Source: Athripsodes cinereus
Lineage: Eukaryota > Arthropoda > Insecta > Trichoptera > Leptoceridae
Direction: 5' to 3'
DNA: 64,000 bases
Assembly (NCBI GenBank): GCA_947579605.1
Contig: OX388325.1
Location: forward strand, 13,697,572 to 13,761,571
Each line of letters starts with the position of its first letter. Position 1 is the first letter of the stretch. Shown here piece by piece: positions 1 to 12,069 of this stretch. A program made the position numbers and the translations under genes. Below the pieces are notes generated by a model. The model made no database searches and was not told where the DNA came from. It worked only from the letters and a program-made list of their open reading frames with translations.

Positions 1-1237
1 TGAGACGACAAATGTCACACGATATCATGCGAGAATATGTCGAGTGGTGTTTTACCACTCGAGATGAATGTCACACCAATCGACATGACAAAAATTGATA
101 AGAATGGCCGCCGTGAGTCACTCAATGGTCGTTTACATTTTGCAAACGGTATAAAATAAAATATTGAAAGAACCTCTACACACTCGGATATCTCAGGAGT
201 CGGAGACTCCTATTTATCCGAATTTGCACACATCACTTTCATTTCCTCAGGGGCGACCCGAAGAACAGAACAACATAAGTCGCCTCGTTGGAACAATAAA
301 CAAAAGGAAACAAAAATAGCCCATATTGGGAAAAATTAAAATAAAGTGATATCACACAATACATGTGTGACATAATTAACCATAATAAATTAAACCAATA
401 TTATACCCAAAAATTATGTACAATACAATAATATACATATATATACATACACACACACATACACTCACACACACACACATACACACATTCATACAAACAT
501 ACACACATATATATACAGTTGGTACAGATAACAGAGATAAAGTGTCCAGAAACATTTCGGTTTTAAGACAGTGAGCCCAGGGGTCACTGAAACGGGGTAG
601 TGTGGAAAACTATTTCCCTCCCAATGGGGATATTCCAACCAAAGCTACTCTCCACGAAGGGAGACAGGACGCACAAAACAAACGAAAAACAAGAGTTCGC
701 CGCGCAACACTCGCCACGCCAAGCAAGCTCAATTCTCAGACTCCCCTGCGTCAGCCGTGGGTAAACCCGGCCCACGCAGAAGATCCCACCTAGACACCCA
801 GGAATCTACAAACCTCTGGAAAGCCCTGAAATTCTGAGGACAAAGTAGCACTTCCCCAAACCAAATAAAATAAAATAAAGTGATGCCGCATTTATAAAGT
901 ATTTTAGTTTAAGTAAAAATATAACGAAAAAATTGATATTGATTGTGACTCCTCATATAAAAGCACAATCTTTGTGCGTCACATGTCTCCCCACACGAAA
1001 GCGCCATCAACGCCATCTCGTGAAAAAGAGTATAAATAAATGTCATTTTTCGATGATCACATACAAAAACATACGAAAAGTGCGACGTTGTCAGTAGCTT
1101 CTCGGATGTCGACCGTTTATATCTCGAATGGCGTCAAGAATAGGGTCGTAGACTACCATTCGACTTTTCGTGCGAGTTTTTCAATCGACATATCTCACAG
1201 GTGACATTTATCAATCGAGATTGGAGAATAGGGCCCC
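1..1237. mobile_element. MITE, copy A (left end outside window), split by a LINE tail
   Basis: Positions 1-160 and 870-1237 match positions 3800-4189, where a second copy is uninterrupted. The right end carries the terminal motif (tcaatcgagattggagaat then agggccc) followed by CTG, the same terminus and flank as the other copy. No coding capacity is seen. The 3-bp flank and the GGGCC terminus suggest a PIF/Harbinger-type non-autonomous element; that class is an inference. Confidence 0.7.
165..866 (-). mobile_element. 5'-truncated R1-like LINE, 3' end only
   Basis: It is homologous to the 3' part of the R1-like element at 14743-15490: both share the cggatatctcaggagt block near the 3' terminus, the block with 'ccaccaagagagac'-like sequence, and 'cccggc(c/t)' blocks upstream. 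It interrupts the MITE, and an AT-rich duplication (ataaaataaaat) lies on both sides, as expected for target-primed insertion. It contains a (CA)n tract at 445-510. The two short ORFs here on opposite strands are chance. Confidence 0.7.
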
Positions 1238-1239
1238 TG

Positions 1240-1565
1240 AACCCCGCCAGCTACAGCATATGCATTCACCGAACCTCTACTAATTTGAAAAATAAAATTA
1301 GATTTTTACAAATTCAAAACGTGGTAAATATTTATATATATAAGTGTACAAAATGAAAAAAAAAAATAAAAAAACAAAGATCAAAACATTAAATTTTAAT
1401 GGTTAAATCAAAACACGAAACATATTAATTAATGAATTATCGGAGTATTTTTTTCTTTTTCCAACTCGCAATACTATCTAGCTTTTAAAAATGATTTTCA
1501 CCGAACCCCCAAGACTGACTAATCGAACCCCTGAGGTTCGATCGAACCCAGGTTAAGAACCACTG
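1240..1565. repeat. hAT-like non-autonomous element, right end
   Basis: The right terminus reads ...ggttaagaaccactg, the complement of the CAGTGGTTCTTAACC-type terminus common in hAT elements. Zinc-finger 3' homology begins immediately afterwards at 1566. The segment has an internal 'cgaacc' repeat. The left end is not clearly delimited. Confidence 0.5.
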
Positions 1566-1790
1566 CTATAAAGTATTGACGTGAATCTATATGTGTTTTG
1601 CAAGTAACACATAAAACGATAGGATATACCTTATTTAATAAAACATTTATATTTAGGTATAAGGTATATTGCTTAACTGTTTTATTAATAAAGCCAATGT
1701 GTAAGCATAACATAGTAGGTACTTTTATTTTTTATTATTTGCCTTATATCACTTTTTCTTGTCACATAATGAAATGAGAAACATATTCCA
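1566..1790 (+). pseudogene. 3' flank fragment of a third zinc-finger gene copy
   Basis: Matches 20766-20990 and 42600-42697 plus 47033-47175, the 3' flanks of the two zinc-finger genes below. It contains the acgataggatatacctt motif, an aataaagcc polyadenylation-like signal near 1686 and the 'tttgccttatatcac' block. No finger-coding sequence is retained, so this is a relic of a dispersed gene family. Confidence 0.6.
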
Positions 1791-2400
1791 TGACGTTTTA
1801 TTTTGATTTTGATTTTTAATTTTTGATCTTACCGTATTATTCTTGTTTGTCTACCATTATAATTTGCTCATCTTATTTTGTTTCTTTTGATTACATTTTA
1901 TCATGATTTATTACTTTTACTAAATTTTAATCTTACTTTGTTTGTTTGTAATATTTTATTAAATTATTTGAATCTTTCACCATAAATATTGTTTGAATAG
2001 ATATTATCATTTTTGTCTGATTTTTGATCTTATTCGTTTGTTGCATTCTGTACATTCATTGGAATTCATTCATTTTATTTGATTTGTTTTAATACATTTT
2101 TGTGTTTATTGCTTTGTTTTGTTGCTTACGTTGATTTTTTGGTCTTGTTTTTGTTCACTTAGTCTTAATTAACTCGTTCACCTGAATTTCATTTTATTTA
2201 TTAATTTAAAAGCATGTTGTGGTGTTTTTGTATATTTGTATTTGTTCTTAACTTTGATGATTTTTTGAAACCCTTCTGGTAAATTTAGGATCTTCACTGG
2301 TCCACCTTTTGATTTTGTAAATTGTTATCATGTACTATAATCGACTGTCTGATCCTGTATACATTGTAAAAATAAAATAAAATAAAATAAAAATTCCATC
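1791..2400. other. AT-rich stretch ending in (AAATA)n
   Basis: T-rich sequence with no ORF, ending at 2368-2394 in tandem AAATA units. This could be the 3' UTR and tail of an old plus-strand LINE, but no coding remnant supports that. Confidence 0.25.
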
Positions 2401-2435
2401 CTACAACTGGTCATAGAAGGGAAGATTTAGGGCCG

Positions 2436-2587
2436 TAGAGGGGTTAGAAGAAAGCAGCGTTTCTGGCCTCGGAATATTTGAGAGTGGACCGGGATGAGAG
2501 CTGTGGATGAGCCGTTTCACGCTGCTCAGGACAGATAACGTTTCTCGCATATGATAATCGACGTAGGGGCGACCCAACAAGATATAT
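2436..2587 (+). repeat. Unclassified repeat, copy 1 (pair with 4455-4608)
   Basis: About 150 bp similar to 4455-4608, sharing 'ggaccgggatgagagctgt' and 'gagccgtttcacgctgc'. It probably derives from an old retroelement ORF, but no diagnostic motif is readable. Confidence 0.5.
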
Positions 2588-2589
2588 TA

Positions 2590-2900
2590 TGAAATTTAGT
2601 GCTGACAAATCAAACCATGGGCTAATTTTAATCAAACTTGTGTAAGCTAAACATTAAATCTTGTTCAAATAATAAATCTTTGTTTGTCAAGCATGAAATG
2701 AATGCAACTTTTTTGCTGTACTTTCCATTGGAATTGGAAAAAAACTGGAAAACTCTGTCAAATGATTTTATTTGTACCATCTGAATGAACGACACTAGCG
2801 TTTTTCGACATGTCACTTAGACTTTTCGTTGATATAGGTTAAAGGAATCAGGCATTATTTTCATAGTCATCATTAATTAAAATTTGCATTTCAAAAGCTT
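2590..2900. repeat. Fragment related to the MITE at 47771-48517
   Basis: Matches the reverse complement of roughly 48050-48300: shared blocks include 'gctaattttaatcaaact', 'cttgttcaaataataaatc' and 'ctagcgtttttcgaca'. The copy is diverged and lacks defined ends. Confidence 0.5.
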
Positions 2901-3166
2901 TTTGCTCCAAATGGTTGTTCAAAATATCAAGAACCCTACAGTTGAAAATATTTTGACGCCTTCATTTTCTCTCACTCGTTTTTGATAATAAAACTATCAC
3001 TAAATAAAACGAACAACTAATTTCCGAAGAGTAAATTAGTGTATACTACAATTCTAGGGAAAACAAGAAATTATTTATTCTTATCAAAGGATAATTTCTA
3101 TAAGTAATATAAAGTTATTGTAGCATATGTTGAAATATTCTCTTTCCCGGGTATTTTTATAATATA
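2901..3166. other. No recognisable feature
   Basis: AT-rich sequence with no ORF, repeat match or RNA-like structure that I could see. Confidence 0.3.
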
Positions 3167-3370
3167 CATAGACAATTCACATAGACCGAGCTAGTCCCAA
3201 ACTAAGATATGAATCTTGTATTATGAGTACTAACGCGACGATACACACATATACAATGCACTACACACATATAGATGTAACACCCAGACCCAGGACATTT
3301 TGAAAAAGGTCATTCTTCTCTTTGCCCTGGCCGGGAATCGAACCAGGGACCTCGTGACTTAAAGGCGTTA
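3167..3370 (-). mobile_element. tRNA-derived SINE family A, truncated head
   Basis: On the minus strand it retains a B-box-like ggttcgattcccggcca, then a body ending in 'gggactagctcggtct', as in the fuller copy at 57188-57424. The 5' part of the tRNA-like head is missing. Confidence 0.65.
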
Positions 3371-3705
3371 ATATACCTAAATAATATATTAATCTGTTGA
3401 ATGACTCGTAATCGGTGAAAAATAAAGAATAAATAAAGGAATCAACTGTTTATAATAATAAAAAAATAGAATTACTCAGAAGTAGCACCACATGACTGTT
3501 CAGGGCCGCGGTCCGCAAGGTGAAAATATATTTAATGATCCCTTACCATCGTTGACGACGGCGAATAGAAAAAAAACAATATTGATTTAAGCATGCACGT
3601 GCAGAATGATAGAGAGCAACATATGCCTGTTCTTGCCCACTCCTTTTGCTCTCGTAACATTTAAACAGTTGCTCATGTACCTATATTATTCTATTTAACG
3701 TGCTG

Positions 3706-4189
3706 GGGCCATATTCTCCAATCTCGATTGATGGTTGTCGCAATCGAGATTTTACTACTTTCGATCGATTCCTTCAAAACCCTATTCTTGAAAGTCGTAT
3801 ACGACAAATGTCACACGAAATCATGCGAGAATTTGTCGAGTGGTGTTTTACCACTCAAGATGAATGTCACACCAATCGAAATGTCAAAAATTTATAAAAA
3901 TGACCGCCGTGAGTCACTCAATGGTTGTTTACATTTTGCATACGGTATAAAAATAAAATAAAATGATGCCGGATTTATAAAGTTTTTAAGTTTAAATAAA
4001 AATATAACGAAGAGTTTGATATTGATTGTGTGGTGCGACGTTGCCGGTAGCTTCTCGAATGTCGACCGTTGAAATCTCGAGTGGCGTCAAGAATAGGGTC
4101 GTAGACTGCCATTCGACTTTTCGTGCGAGATAATTAATCGACATATCTCATAGGTGACATTTGTCAATCGAGATTGGAGAATAGGGCCC
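3706..4189. mobile_element. Complete ~485-bp MITE, copy B
   Basis: The terminal inverted repeats read GGGCC(A/C)TATTCTCCAATC on both ends, extending to about 25 bp, with a CTG triplet directly flanking each side (3703-3705 and 4190-4192). There is no coding capacity. A 3-bp duplication and G-rich TIRs fit PIF/Harbinger-type elements; no transposase is present to confirm this. Confidence 0.75.
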
Positions 4190-4454
4190 CTGGGCACGAA
4201 TTCTACACGATCAAGTCATTTGATAAAAACAAAATAATTTATTTTACTTATTTAGGCACGAAAGAGGCAATAGCTCTATCTGACAACAGTCTGGATTTGT
4301 TAGTGTAATTAATGTTGAGAAGCCAGGGCGAGGGCGAGACCCTTTGTGTGAAGTTTTAATTAAGTATACTCATTCAGAATACTGAAATTTTCACAGGTAA
4401 ACGGTTGTGTCTTTTGCAGGATGAAGACTTCTCAGATTTTCAATACTACTTATT

Positions 4455-4608
4455 GCTAAGGGTTAGAAGAGAGCAGCGTTTTTGGCTTTGGAATATCTGA
4501 GAGTGGACCGGGATGAGAGCTGTGGATGAGCCGTTTCACGCTGCCCAGGACAGATATGATTTCTCCCAGATGATGATCAACGTCGGGGTGACCCGAAAAG
4601 ACATACGC
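4455..4608 (+). repeat. Unclassified repeat, copy 2
   Basis: Copy of the block at 2436-2587. A 114-aa reading frame starts inside it but shows no domain and is not conserved in the other copy, so it is not called as a gene. Confidence 0.5.
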
Positions 4609-5380
4609 CAAATCGTCTGTAAAGTTTTGTCATTTGGTCACATTAAATTTGACATGTCTTGTGAGACAGTAGGTCTAAATATACCACATTCTATTAAGTA
4701 CGGATCTAGGGTTTATTTTAGAAGTGTGACTACTTCATCCAGGTATGTCAACGACATATTTTTAAAGCTATCTTTTGGATTTATAGGTCCCTACCTATTT
4801 ATAATAATAATAAGTACCTCGATATATCGCATTTCATTACAAGGCTATACAGGGTGATAACAGGTATCTATACTAGTGATGTGCCAATAATAATATTCAA
4901 ATTCACATACGAACATGGATACTTAAGAAGAAGAGTGTTCCATATGGCAAAAACAGAATACTAAGAAAAAAATATTACTTGTATCCACTAATAAGCGTTT
5001 AGAAACTTAAACAGTTCATTATCCATATCCATATTTATATGATATTGAAATTATACGGGTGAGCGCCATTACCCCTGATTCCCCTATGTGGTTTGACGTA
5101 TTTTAGTCAAAAATAATTAAAAAAATAATAAATGAAAAATAACAGTTATTAAAACTAAAATCAAAATGATAATAATATTATATTAATACTATAATAATAT
5201 TTGTACATTTCGAGAGAACACAAATTTATAAATCTGATAGAAAGAATAAGAAGTGTATGATCTATAAATAAATAATGAAATACTGCATCATAAGGCTTTT
5301 AAATTTGGAGGAAAGAAAAATAAAATACGACTGAGTGGAACACAGGATAATAAACTATAAACTTAATATATCTGCTGACT
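4609..5380. other. No recognisable feature
   Basis: AT-rich, low-complexity in places (near 5100-5200). No gene, RNA or repeat boundary could be supported. Confidence 0.3.
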
Positions 5381-5384
5381 GCTA

Positions 5385-5600
5385 TACCCCTACGGCATGT
5401 CATACAAGTAATAAGCATGTAGATTGTCCTCTTCGTGCCAATAAAAATTATACATTCACGATTCTTTCGTTTTTCCGTGTAGCATTTGGCAAAGAAGTGG
5501 TCTCCAATTCTCCCTTCCGTAAGTTTTCAGGTGTTCGAAAAAATTAAGACACATGAAATTTTAATTTCCATGTATCTTAATTTTTTGTCGGCACAGAAAG
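5385..5600 (-). repeat. Degenerate RTE-like 3' end plus MITE fragment
   Basis: 5385-5450 resembles the 'taccatcacggcat...ccacaagtgg' tails seen at 43503, 50660 and 53151. 5470-5600 resembles parts of the 53264-53760 MITE family (cgtaagttttcaggtgttcg). Both are diverged. Confidence 0.4.
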
Positions 5601-6032
5601 TATGGCCCGCATGTTTATCACATGCGGCTGGTATACTCACTACCCACTTGTGGGATATACTGTGATGGTGTGGAATAGTACATTCAGAATAGTTGCAAAT
5701 TATAGTATATTATGTGAAGTTTTGAGAACATTTGCCTATTCCATGACTTATGGAAAATAGTGGGAGACCCAATATTTACCGGAGACTTCACGGATACAAT
5801 TATGAAAAAATAAACAAGATTCACAATATAAATCTCCGAAGGCTCGTTTTGAGTATAATTATTTACTTATCATTATAGATCGGAGACGTTTTACAAATGC
5901 GTTATGGGGTGTTCACATTTGGCGAATATCGCCAGGCGAATTTCAAAATATATCGCCAGGCGGAAAAACAAAATTCGCCGGACATCCATTGATCTTCTCA
6001 CCTGTTCACACAGTCCACCGATTTAGAAACGA

Positions 6033-6073
6033 TCTGTCAGATCAACACCACCTGAATATAAGGCCATGACACT
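6033..6073 (+). repeat. Left subterminal inverted repeat of the P-like element
   Basis: Contains accacctgaatataaggcca; its reverse complement lies at 13459-13495. Such sites bind transposase in P elements (known for the family, inferred here). Confidence 0.75.
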
Positions 6074-6321
6074 ACTAGCGCCCCTGGCGGATGTTTCGTT
6101 CAGGTTAGGCCTAGAATGGCCTACACTGAACCTAGCCGGCCTAGCCTAGTTTGTATGTAAACACGCCGTTTTTCTATGATGCGCCATATTGGTAGCGTTC
6201 TGTTGTGTCCGCATTTGTGTCTCGATATTATTTGTTGTAGCTTATTATACACCATTTTTCACCACCAAAGTGATTCACAAAGACTTTTAGAAGATGGGAT
6301 TATTTTACTCTGTGTGTAAAG

Positions 6322-8118
6322 ATGGTTTATAAGTGCTGTGTTCCGAATTGCAGAGGGAATTATTCGACCGGTCCGAAAGTTCACGTTTTTAGTTTTCCTA
6401 AAGACACTAGTTTACGTGACAAATGGATACGGGCAATTCATTGTCAAAATTATAATCCAAATATTTATTCTAAGGTAAGCAATCGTGATTTCAATATGAA
6501 ATAGTTAATTAACAACTACCTTTGTAACCCTCTAATGATAGTGTTTGAGGTTATGGTGGTGTTATGTCTGGTGTTTTTTTCATGTTTTTTGAGAAAAATA
6601 TCCTTTAATTTTATGTTATTGATCTATAAAATGCATTTCCCCACTGTTTTATTATATATTTGAAATTGATAATCAATGCAAAACGTAAGCAAAAATAATA
6701 ATTATTGTTGAAAAGATCCTAGGTAAACAAACTTCATAACCAAACATTAAATGATGCTTCACTTGTAACATACCATATTACTCAGGAAATGTTGTTTCTG
6801 ACATTCATAAAGATTCATATTCACAATCATATTCTATTCCTTCAATAATATAATAATATTTTTCTAGGTATGTGAACTTCATTTCACAAGGAATGATATT
6901 TTGGAAGAAACTGTGTTTCAAAATCATTCTTCGGGTGAGAAATGTGTTTTGAAGCTAAAAAATAAGCGGCTGAGAAATGGAGCAGTACCATCCATCCTTC
7001 CCAATTGTCCAAAATATTTGAGTGCCTTGCCATCTACATCGGGTCCCAGGGAATGTGCAGATGACCGGAGAGCACGGAAGGAGTTGGACCATTTACAACT
7101 TGCCCTAGCCCAAAGCATTCACTCAAATGCTCTGTATGAAGCGGGAAGATGCTTTTCAACATTTGCCGAGTTTTCCAAATGTTTGAAATCAAACGCCATT
7201 TCAAATGAATGGGTAACTATACATAAAGATCAACTTATTAGCTTTTTATATTTTGAAATCAATCCTGCTCCAACAGTTATTGCTTCCGTTGTTGTAAATG
7301 AAAAATTAGAATTATCTTTGTTCGTTGGTAAAGTAGAAATAAAGAAATTTGAAAATAAGATTTTTCCCATGAAATTACAAAATTTAAATGATTTGGAGAA
7401 CATTTTGAATAAATTGAAATTGAATAATTTTTCAGAAAATTCTCAAATTAAGAATGCAAGATTTGCTGCCTTTAAAACTTCATTCATCGGAATACGGTCA
7501 AATTAATATTGATAGCGTTGATTGTGAATGGGAACTTCCAGAATCAGATACAAATGATTTTGGATTAGAATTTGCTGAACTCACTGAGAATTTTGAAGAA
7601 AATGATTTCAAAACGGCCAAGCAATATCTTCCAGTGCTGACATACCTTGGAGGTTACTGTGCTCGATCGGCTTTAAAAAAATATAAATGCGAGTACTGCT
7701 TAAAGTCAATTGTTCTAGATAAAACGTTAGAGAGTCCGATTCATCTTATTCGTTAATACGAAGTATGGATCGAGGTGGCTTGTTATTTCCCCAACCAGAC
7801 GTTGTAAATGTTATGTTGTATAACTCTGTTGTAGTTCAAAAACTGTTGACCCCAGAATTTGAGAAAAAGTTTTTAGATATTAGTAACCAGCGGGACGTAG
7901 ATACAAATATCACAATAAATGAAATTCAAAAAGCAGATTTTTTCCTTGTAGAATTGTGTTGTAAACTTGGACATTCATCAAACTCAATTTTGAAGCATAT
8001 GGTCAAAACATGCACTAATATATTATTAAATAATTATGTAAAAAAAAGGAATGACGTAATCAAAACAGCTGTAAAGAATCGTAAAGCCTATACTGTTCAA
8101 ACTAATATTCTGAATTAA
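6322..8118 (+). pseudogene. THAP/P-element-like transposase gene, broken
   Basis: Exon 1 (6322-6474) encodes the first part of a THAP zinc finger: CCVPNC, an SFPKD proline motif and the conserved W. It ends at an AAG|gtaagc donor. Exon 2 starts after tttttctag at 6868, in phase 0, and supplies the closing VCELHF (C-x2-H), so the THAP domain is complete across the splice. It then runs to 7506. Two more blocks follow in other frames: 7454-7756, with LTYLGGYCARSALKKYKCEYC, and about 7730-8118, with MDRGGLLFPQPDVV; both resemble the C-terminal part of THAP/P-type proteins. The RNase H-like catalytic core expected between these parts is absent, and frame breaks lie near 7490 and 7735. It is probably a deletion derivative whose THAP domain could at most bind DNA. 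Confidence 0.7.
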
Positions 8119-8592
8119 ATATATATCTTAAATGTTCGCATCACTAACCCCTTTATAACATAAATTTATTACCTACAATCTTCATATAGTCTGACAGTCA
8201 ATATCACCACCAACTTAATCAGTTTTATGCATTAATTGCTAATCAAATAGTGAAATATCAGTAATCATTGTGTACCTCAGAAGCAGTTGTACGACCGACA
8301 TTGATAGCAGCTTTTTGTAATCGGTGAGTGTGAAGAAATATCTAGAATTAAAATTACAATCTCACCGATTAACAAGTGCAATAAGGGCGATATTTGTCTA
8401 ACAAGTTTCTGACGTTAGGATAAACGTTACCAACCAACAAAAATATTGCAAAATTCACCAATCGGCATTTGTTTCAATACTTGCTCTGCAACCAATAGGC
8501 GATAAGTTTAACATCAAGCTGATTCCTGAAACAGGGCTGGCACTAGTAACTTAATTGAAATATTTACGAATAACTTTTATTTTACACAAAAA

Positions 8593-11500
8593 ATGATGGA
8601 CGTACAAGAAATAATTTCTCAAGTTAAGAATGCCGCATGTGCTCTATCCCAAATGATGTCAGATAATAGCAAATTCACACGAGACCTCATTGCTAAAGTA
8701 ACACCTATATCGTTGGAATTCTTGGCAGCAATGAGCACAGCGACGGCGAAAATAGCAAGCCAGGACACTGAAATAAAGTACCTAAAAGAAAGGCTCGCTC
8801 AACTTCAAAATGAAACGTCCTCCAATAAAGCAATGGAGGTGTGTGATACAATTACAGAATTGTCAGAAAGAAATACGCGTTCAAAAAATTTAATTCTTTT
8901 TAATGTGCCAGAGGTTGATCCAGAGCTACCTGGTCATAATCAAGGCACAAAAGACTTAGAGCAGACCAGTAAATTGATCCACGACGTGGAGAGTTTTAAA
9001 AATATCCCGATATCAAGAGTGCAGCGGTTGGGAATGAAGCAGAAAGATAAGACCAGACCATTGAAGGTTATTTTCAACGATAGTGATGACGCAAAATCAA
9101 TATTTTTCAATAAATATAAGTTTCCTAAAGATATACGAATCAAACAGGATCTCACAGACATGCAAAGACTTCAGCTAAAATCTACCTGGGATGAACTGGA
9201 GAACAGAAAAAGGAATGGTGAGAACAACATTGCTGTTCGATTTGTAAGTGGTACACCTAAAGTTGTTAAGATAAATAAAAAAAAACTAAAAGATATCAGT
9301 TTTTATTTTCAAAATGTACGCGGAATAAAAACCAAATTAAACACATTGCGTCAAAATATTCCACTTTTCAATCATAGCGTTTATCTGTTTACCGAAACAT
9401 GGCTCGATGACACAATTAAGACATCGGAACTGGGATTTTCTTCATATAGAGTATACAGATGCGACCGTAATCAGCATACAAGTCACAAAGAGAGAGGGGG
9501 CGGTGTACTGGTGGCGGTTGTGAAGAGTATCCCATCCATATCCATCAAGGTCCAATGTAATAATGTCGAGCAGGTATTTGTGTTGATTAAGACAGATTGC
9601 AGAAAATTTATAATTGGAAATGTATACATACCACCAGCTTCAACTCCTGAAATTTATCGGCTTTACTGTGAAGAAGTAGAAAAACTCCAAAGTAAATATC
9701 CCCAAGCGCACTTCCTTCTATTTGGGGATTACAATTTACCTAAAATAAAATGGTCAATGGATCCAGATATATTTCCCGTCAATGAAGACAATGGCGAGGG
9801 AGCAAGGGAAATAATAGAAACAACTACTTTTCTGGGTTTAACTCAACGAAACTTCATTTACAATACTAAAAATCGTCTCCTGGACCTAATCTTTACTAAT
9901 ATTGATAATGTACGTGTGGAACTTTCGGGTGAGGAGATTGTACCATTGGATAGCTATCATCCACCATTGCTTGTAAATGTCAGCTTATTTCCCGCAGAAT
10001 ACGTATCTGGAGAGACTTATTCATACAATTATCGCAAGGGAGACTACACTGGTGCAACGGATTTTCTTTTCGAGTGTGATTGGTCCTTTTTGCAGAGTGG
10101 TGACCTTGAATATGTGATGGCTGTTTTTTATGGTATCTTGTACGACACAATAACCAAATTTATACCATATGAAAGATATAAATCAAGTACTTATCCGGTG
10201 TGGTTCTCGCGGGAGTTGATTGCATTAATCGTGGAAAAGAAAGCCGCACACAAAGCATATAAGGAATCTCAAAATGATATATGTTATAATAAATTCAAAA
10301 TGCTACGATCCAGATGTAACGCGTTGAATAAAATATGCTACTCTAACTATATAAGAAAGTTTGAAGACACGACTACAGATGCGAAGAGTTTATGGCGTTT
10401 TAAGGATTCACTTTCAAGGAATGAGGATGATTACCCAGCTCATATGACTTTGAACGGAGAACAGGTAAGTAACTTGGGGAATATTGTAAATAAATTCGCA
10501 TGTTTTTTCAGTGAGGTGTACGAGCAGGATTTGCATGGTACAAATACGCCCAATGATATTGGCAAGAGCTCAATTGATTTATCACAGTGCCCAATTGATT
10601 TTCAGTCTTTAGAACGTAAAATGTGTCACTTAGATTATAAAAAGTCATCAGGCCCCGACGGTGTACCACCGACTTTTTTAAGGAGATGTAGACATGCTCT
10701 TATTGTTCCACTTCTTATTATATATAACAGATCTTTAGAGCTTGGCATGTTTCCGTCTGTATGGAAAATCGGTAATATTATACCAATTTTCAAGAAGGGA
10801 GATCGATCAGAAATATCAAACTATAGGCCAATAAGCCTTCAATCAGCTATGGCCAAGTTATTCGAGTCTCTCGTACTTGAACAAATAATGCCTTCAGTAT
10901 CTCAGGCAATTGAGCCCCAGCAACATGGCTTTGTATCGGGCAGATCAACATTAACAAATTTAACATTATATGAAAATTTTATTGCCGAATGTCTTGCTCA
11001 GGGCTGTCAAGTAGACAGTGTTTACACTGACTTTAGCAAGGCATTCGACAAAGTGCCTCATAGTATACTTTTGAGTAAATTGTCAGCATTGGGGGTCTCG
11101 GGTCGCTTGCTGGAGTGGTTTGGGAGCTTTTTAAGAGGGCGATCGCTGCGAGTGCAAATAAGGCACGCGAGTTCTAATAGTTTTCTGGCGACAAGTGGTT
11201 TGCCGCAAGGCAGTCACCTGTCGCCAATATTGTTTCTCATCTTCATAAACGATCTTGCAAGCGAATTGAAAGATGTTAGGTGTCTTATGTTCGCTGATGA
11301 TGTAAAAATATTCAGGAATATACGGGATGTTGGGGATTGTCACATTCTTCAACAAAATCTCAATAGACTTAATGCCTGGTGCCATAAAAATCATTTGTTT
11401 TTGAATGTCAGAAAGTGTCAATTTATTACTTTTTCTAGAAATAAAAGCCTTATTCATTTCGACTACCAAATTGAAAATGATAAGCTGGAATTGGTTAAAG

Positions 11501-12069
11501 AGGTACGAGATCTTGGGGTTATATTTGATGAAAAGCTATCATTTGTTTCTCACATCAATGAACTGATAGGTAAGGCATTGAAAACTTTGGGATTTATTTT
11601 GCGCACTGTAAAAGATTTTAATAATATACGCACTATTGCTTTACTATACAAATCACTTGTTCGCAGTGTACTCGAATTCAATTCCTCAATATGGTCACCC
11701 ACATATAACATCCATGTAAATAACATAGAGCGAATCCAGCGAAAATTTTTAAGATTTGTTAACTTCAAGTTGGGGATTCCGCGGGATGAAATAAATTATG
11801 ATTTTTTATTATTTGAGCTGAATATGGAAACCCTAGAGAACAGAAGAATAATGAGCGACTTAATTTTTTTGTATAAAATCATTAATTACTCTTATGACAG
11901 CCCTGAGTTGCTAGAACTTATTAAATTTCGGGTACCTACGCGTTATACTAGGTGTCAAGATATTTTTTATATAGAGAACCACAGTACTAACTATGTATAT
12001 AAGACACACAGTGGTGCCTCGAATACACTTTTTAGGGAACAAATTCTTGATGGATGTCGATGTATTTAG
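8593..12069 (+). CDS. LINE polyprotein: ORF1-like + APE endonuclease + reverse transcriptase
   Basis: 1158 aa with no internal stop. Residues 1-235 resemble a LINE ORF1 protein: a coiled-coil-like segment around 60-85, then an RRM-like ERNTRSKNLILFNVPE block and a basic region around 165-220. From about 236 an APE-type endonuclease begins (FYFQNVRG), with TETW near 265, GGGVLVAV, GDYNLP near 378 and SYHPP near 455. The reverse transcriptase follows: SSGPDGVPP near 683, NYRPISL near 742, YTDFSKAFDKVPH near 811, GLPQGSHLSPILF near 868 and catalytic FADD near 901. These enzymes nick the target and copy the RNA at the nick. The ORF1-like part is in frame with ORF2, with no stop between them. ATG 8593 follows an A-rich stretch; no upstream in-frame ORF was seen. 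Confidence 0.9.
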   Translation: MMDVQEIISQVKNAACALSQMMSDNSKFTRDLIAKVTPISLEFLAAMSTATAKIASQDTEIKYLKERLAQLQNETSSNKAMEVCDTITELSERNTRSKNLILFNVPEVDPELPGHNQGTKDLEQTSKLIHDVESFKNIPISRVQRLGMKQKDKTRPLKVIFNDSDDAKSIFFNKYKFPKDIRIKQDLTDMQRLQLKSTWDELENRKRNGENNIAVRFVSGTPKVVKINKKKLKDISFYFQNVRGIKTKLNTLRQNIPLFNHSVYLFTETWLDDTIKTSELGFSSYRVYRCDRNQHTSHKERGGGVLVAVVKSIPSISIKVQCNNVEQVFVLIKTDCRKFIIGNVYIPPASTPEIYRLYCEEVEKLQSKYPQAHFLLFGDYNLPKIKWSMDPDIFPVNEDNGEGAREIIETTTFLGLTQRNFIYNTKNRLLDLIFTNIDNVRVELSGEEIVPLDSYHPPLLVNVSLFPAEYVSGETYSYNYRKGDYTGATDFLFECDWSFLQSGDLEYVMAVFYGILYDTITKFIPYERYKSSTYPVWFSRELIALIVEKKAAHKAYKESQNDICYNKFKMLRSRCNALNKICYSNYIRKFEDTTTDAKSLWRFKDSLSRNEDDYPAHMTLNGEQVSNLGNIVNKFACFFSEVYEQDLHGTNTPNDIGKSSIDLSQCPIDFQSLERKMCHLDYKKSSGPDGVPPTFLRRCRHALIVPLLIIYNRSLELGMFPSVWKIGNIIPIFKKGDRSEISNYRPISLQSAMAKLFESLVLEQIMPSVSQAIEPQQHGFVSGRSTLTNLTLYENFIAECLAQGCQVDSVYTDFSKAFDKVPHSILLSKLSALGVSGRLLEWFGSFLRGRSLRVQIRHASSNSFLATSGLPQGSHLSPILFLIFINDLASELKDVRCLMFADDVKIFRNIRDVGDCHILQQNLNRLNAWCHKNHLFLNVRKCQFITFSRNKSLIHFDYQIENDKLELVKEVRDLGVIFDEKLSFVSHINELIGKALKTLGFILRTVKDFNNIRTIALLYKSLVRSVLEFNSSIWSPTYNIHVNNIERIQRKFLRFVNFKLGIPRDEINYDFLLFELNMETLENRRIMSDLIFLYKIINYSYDSPELLELIKFRVPTRYTRCQDIFYIENHSTNYVYKTHSGASNTLFREQILDGCRCI

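Noticed and set aside
4513..4857. 114-aa plus-strand reading frame
   Set aside because: Starts in a repeat whose second copy does not keep the frame and shows no domain.
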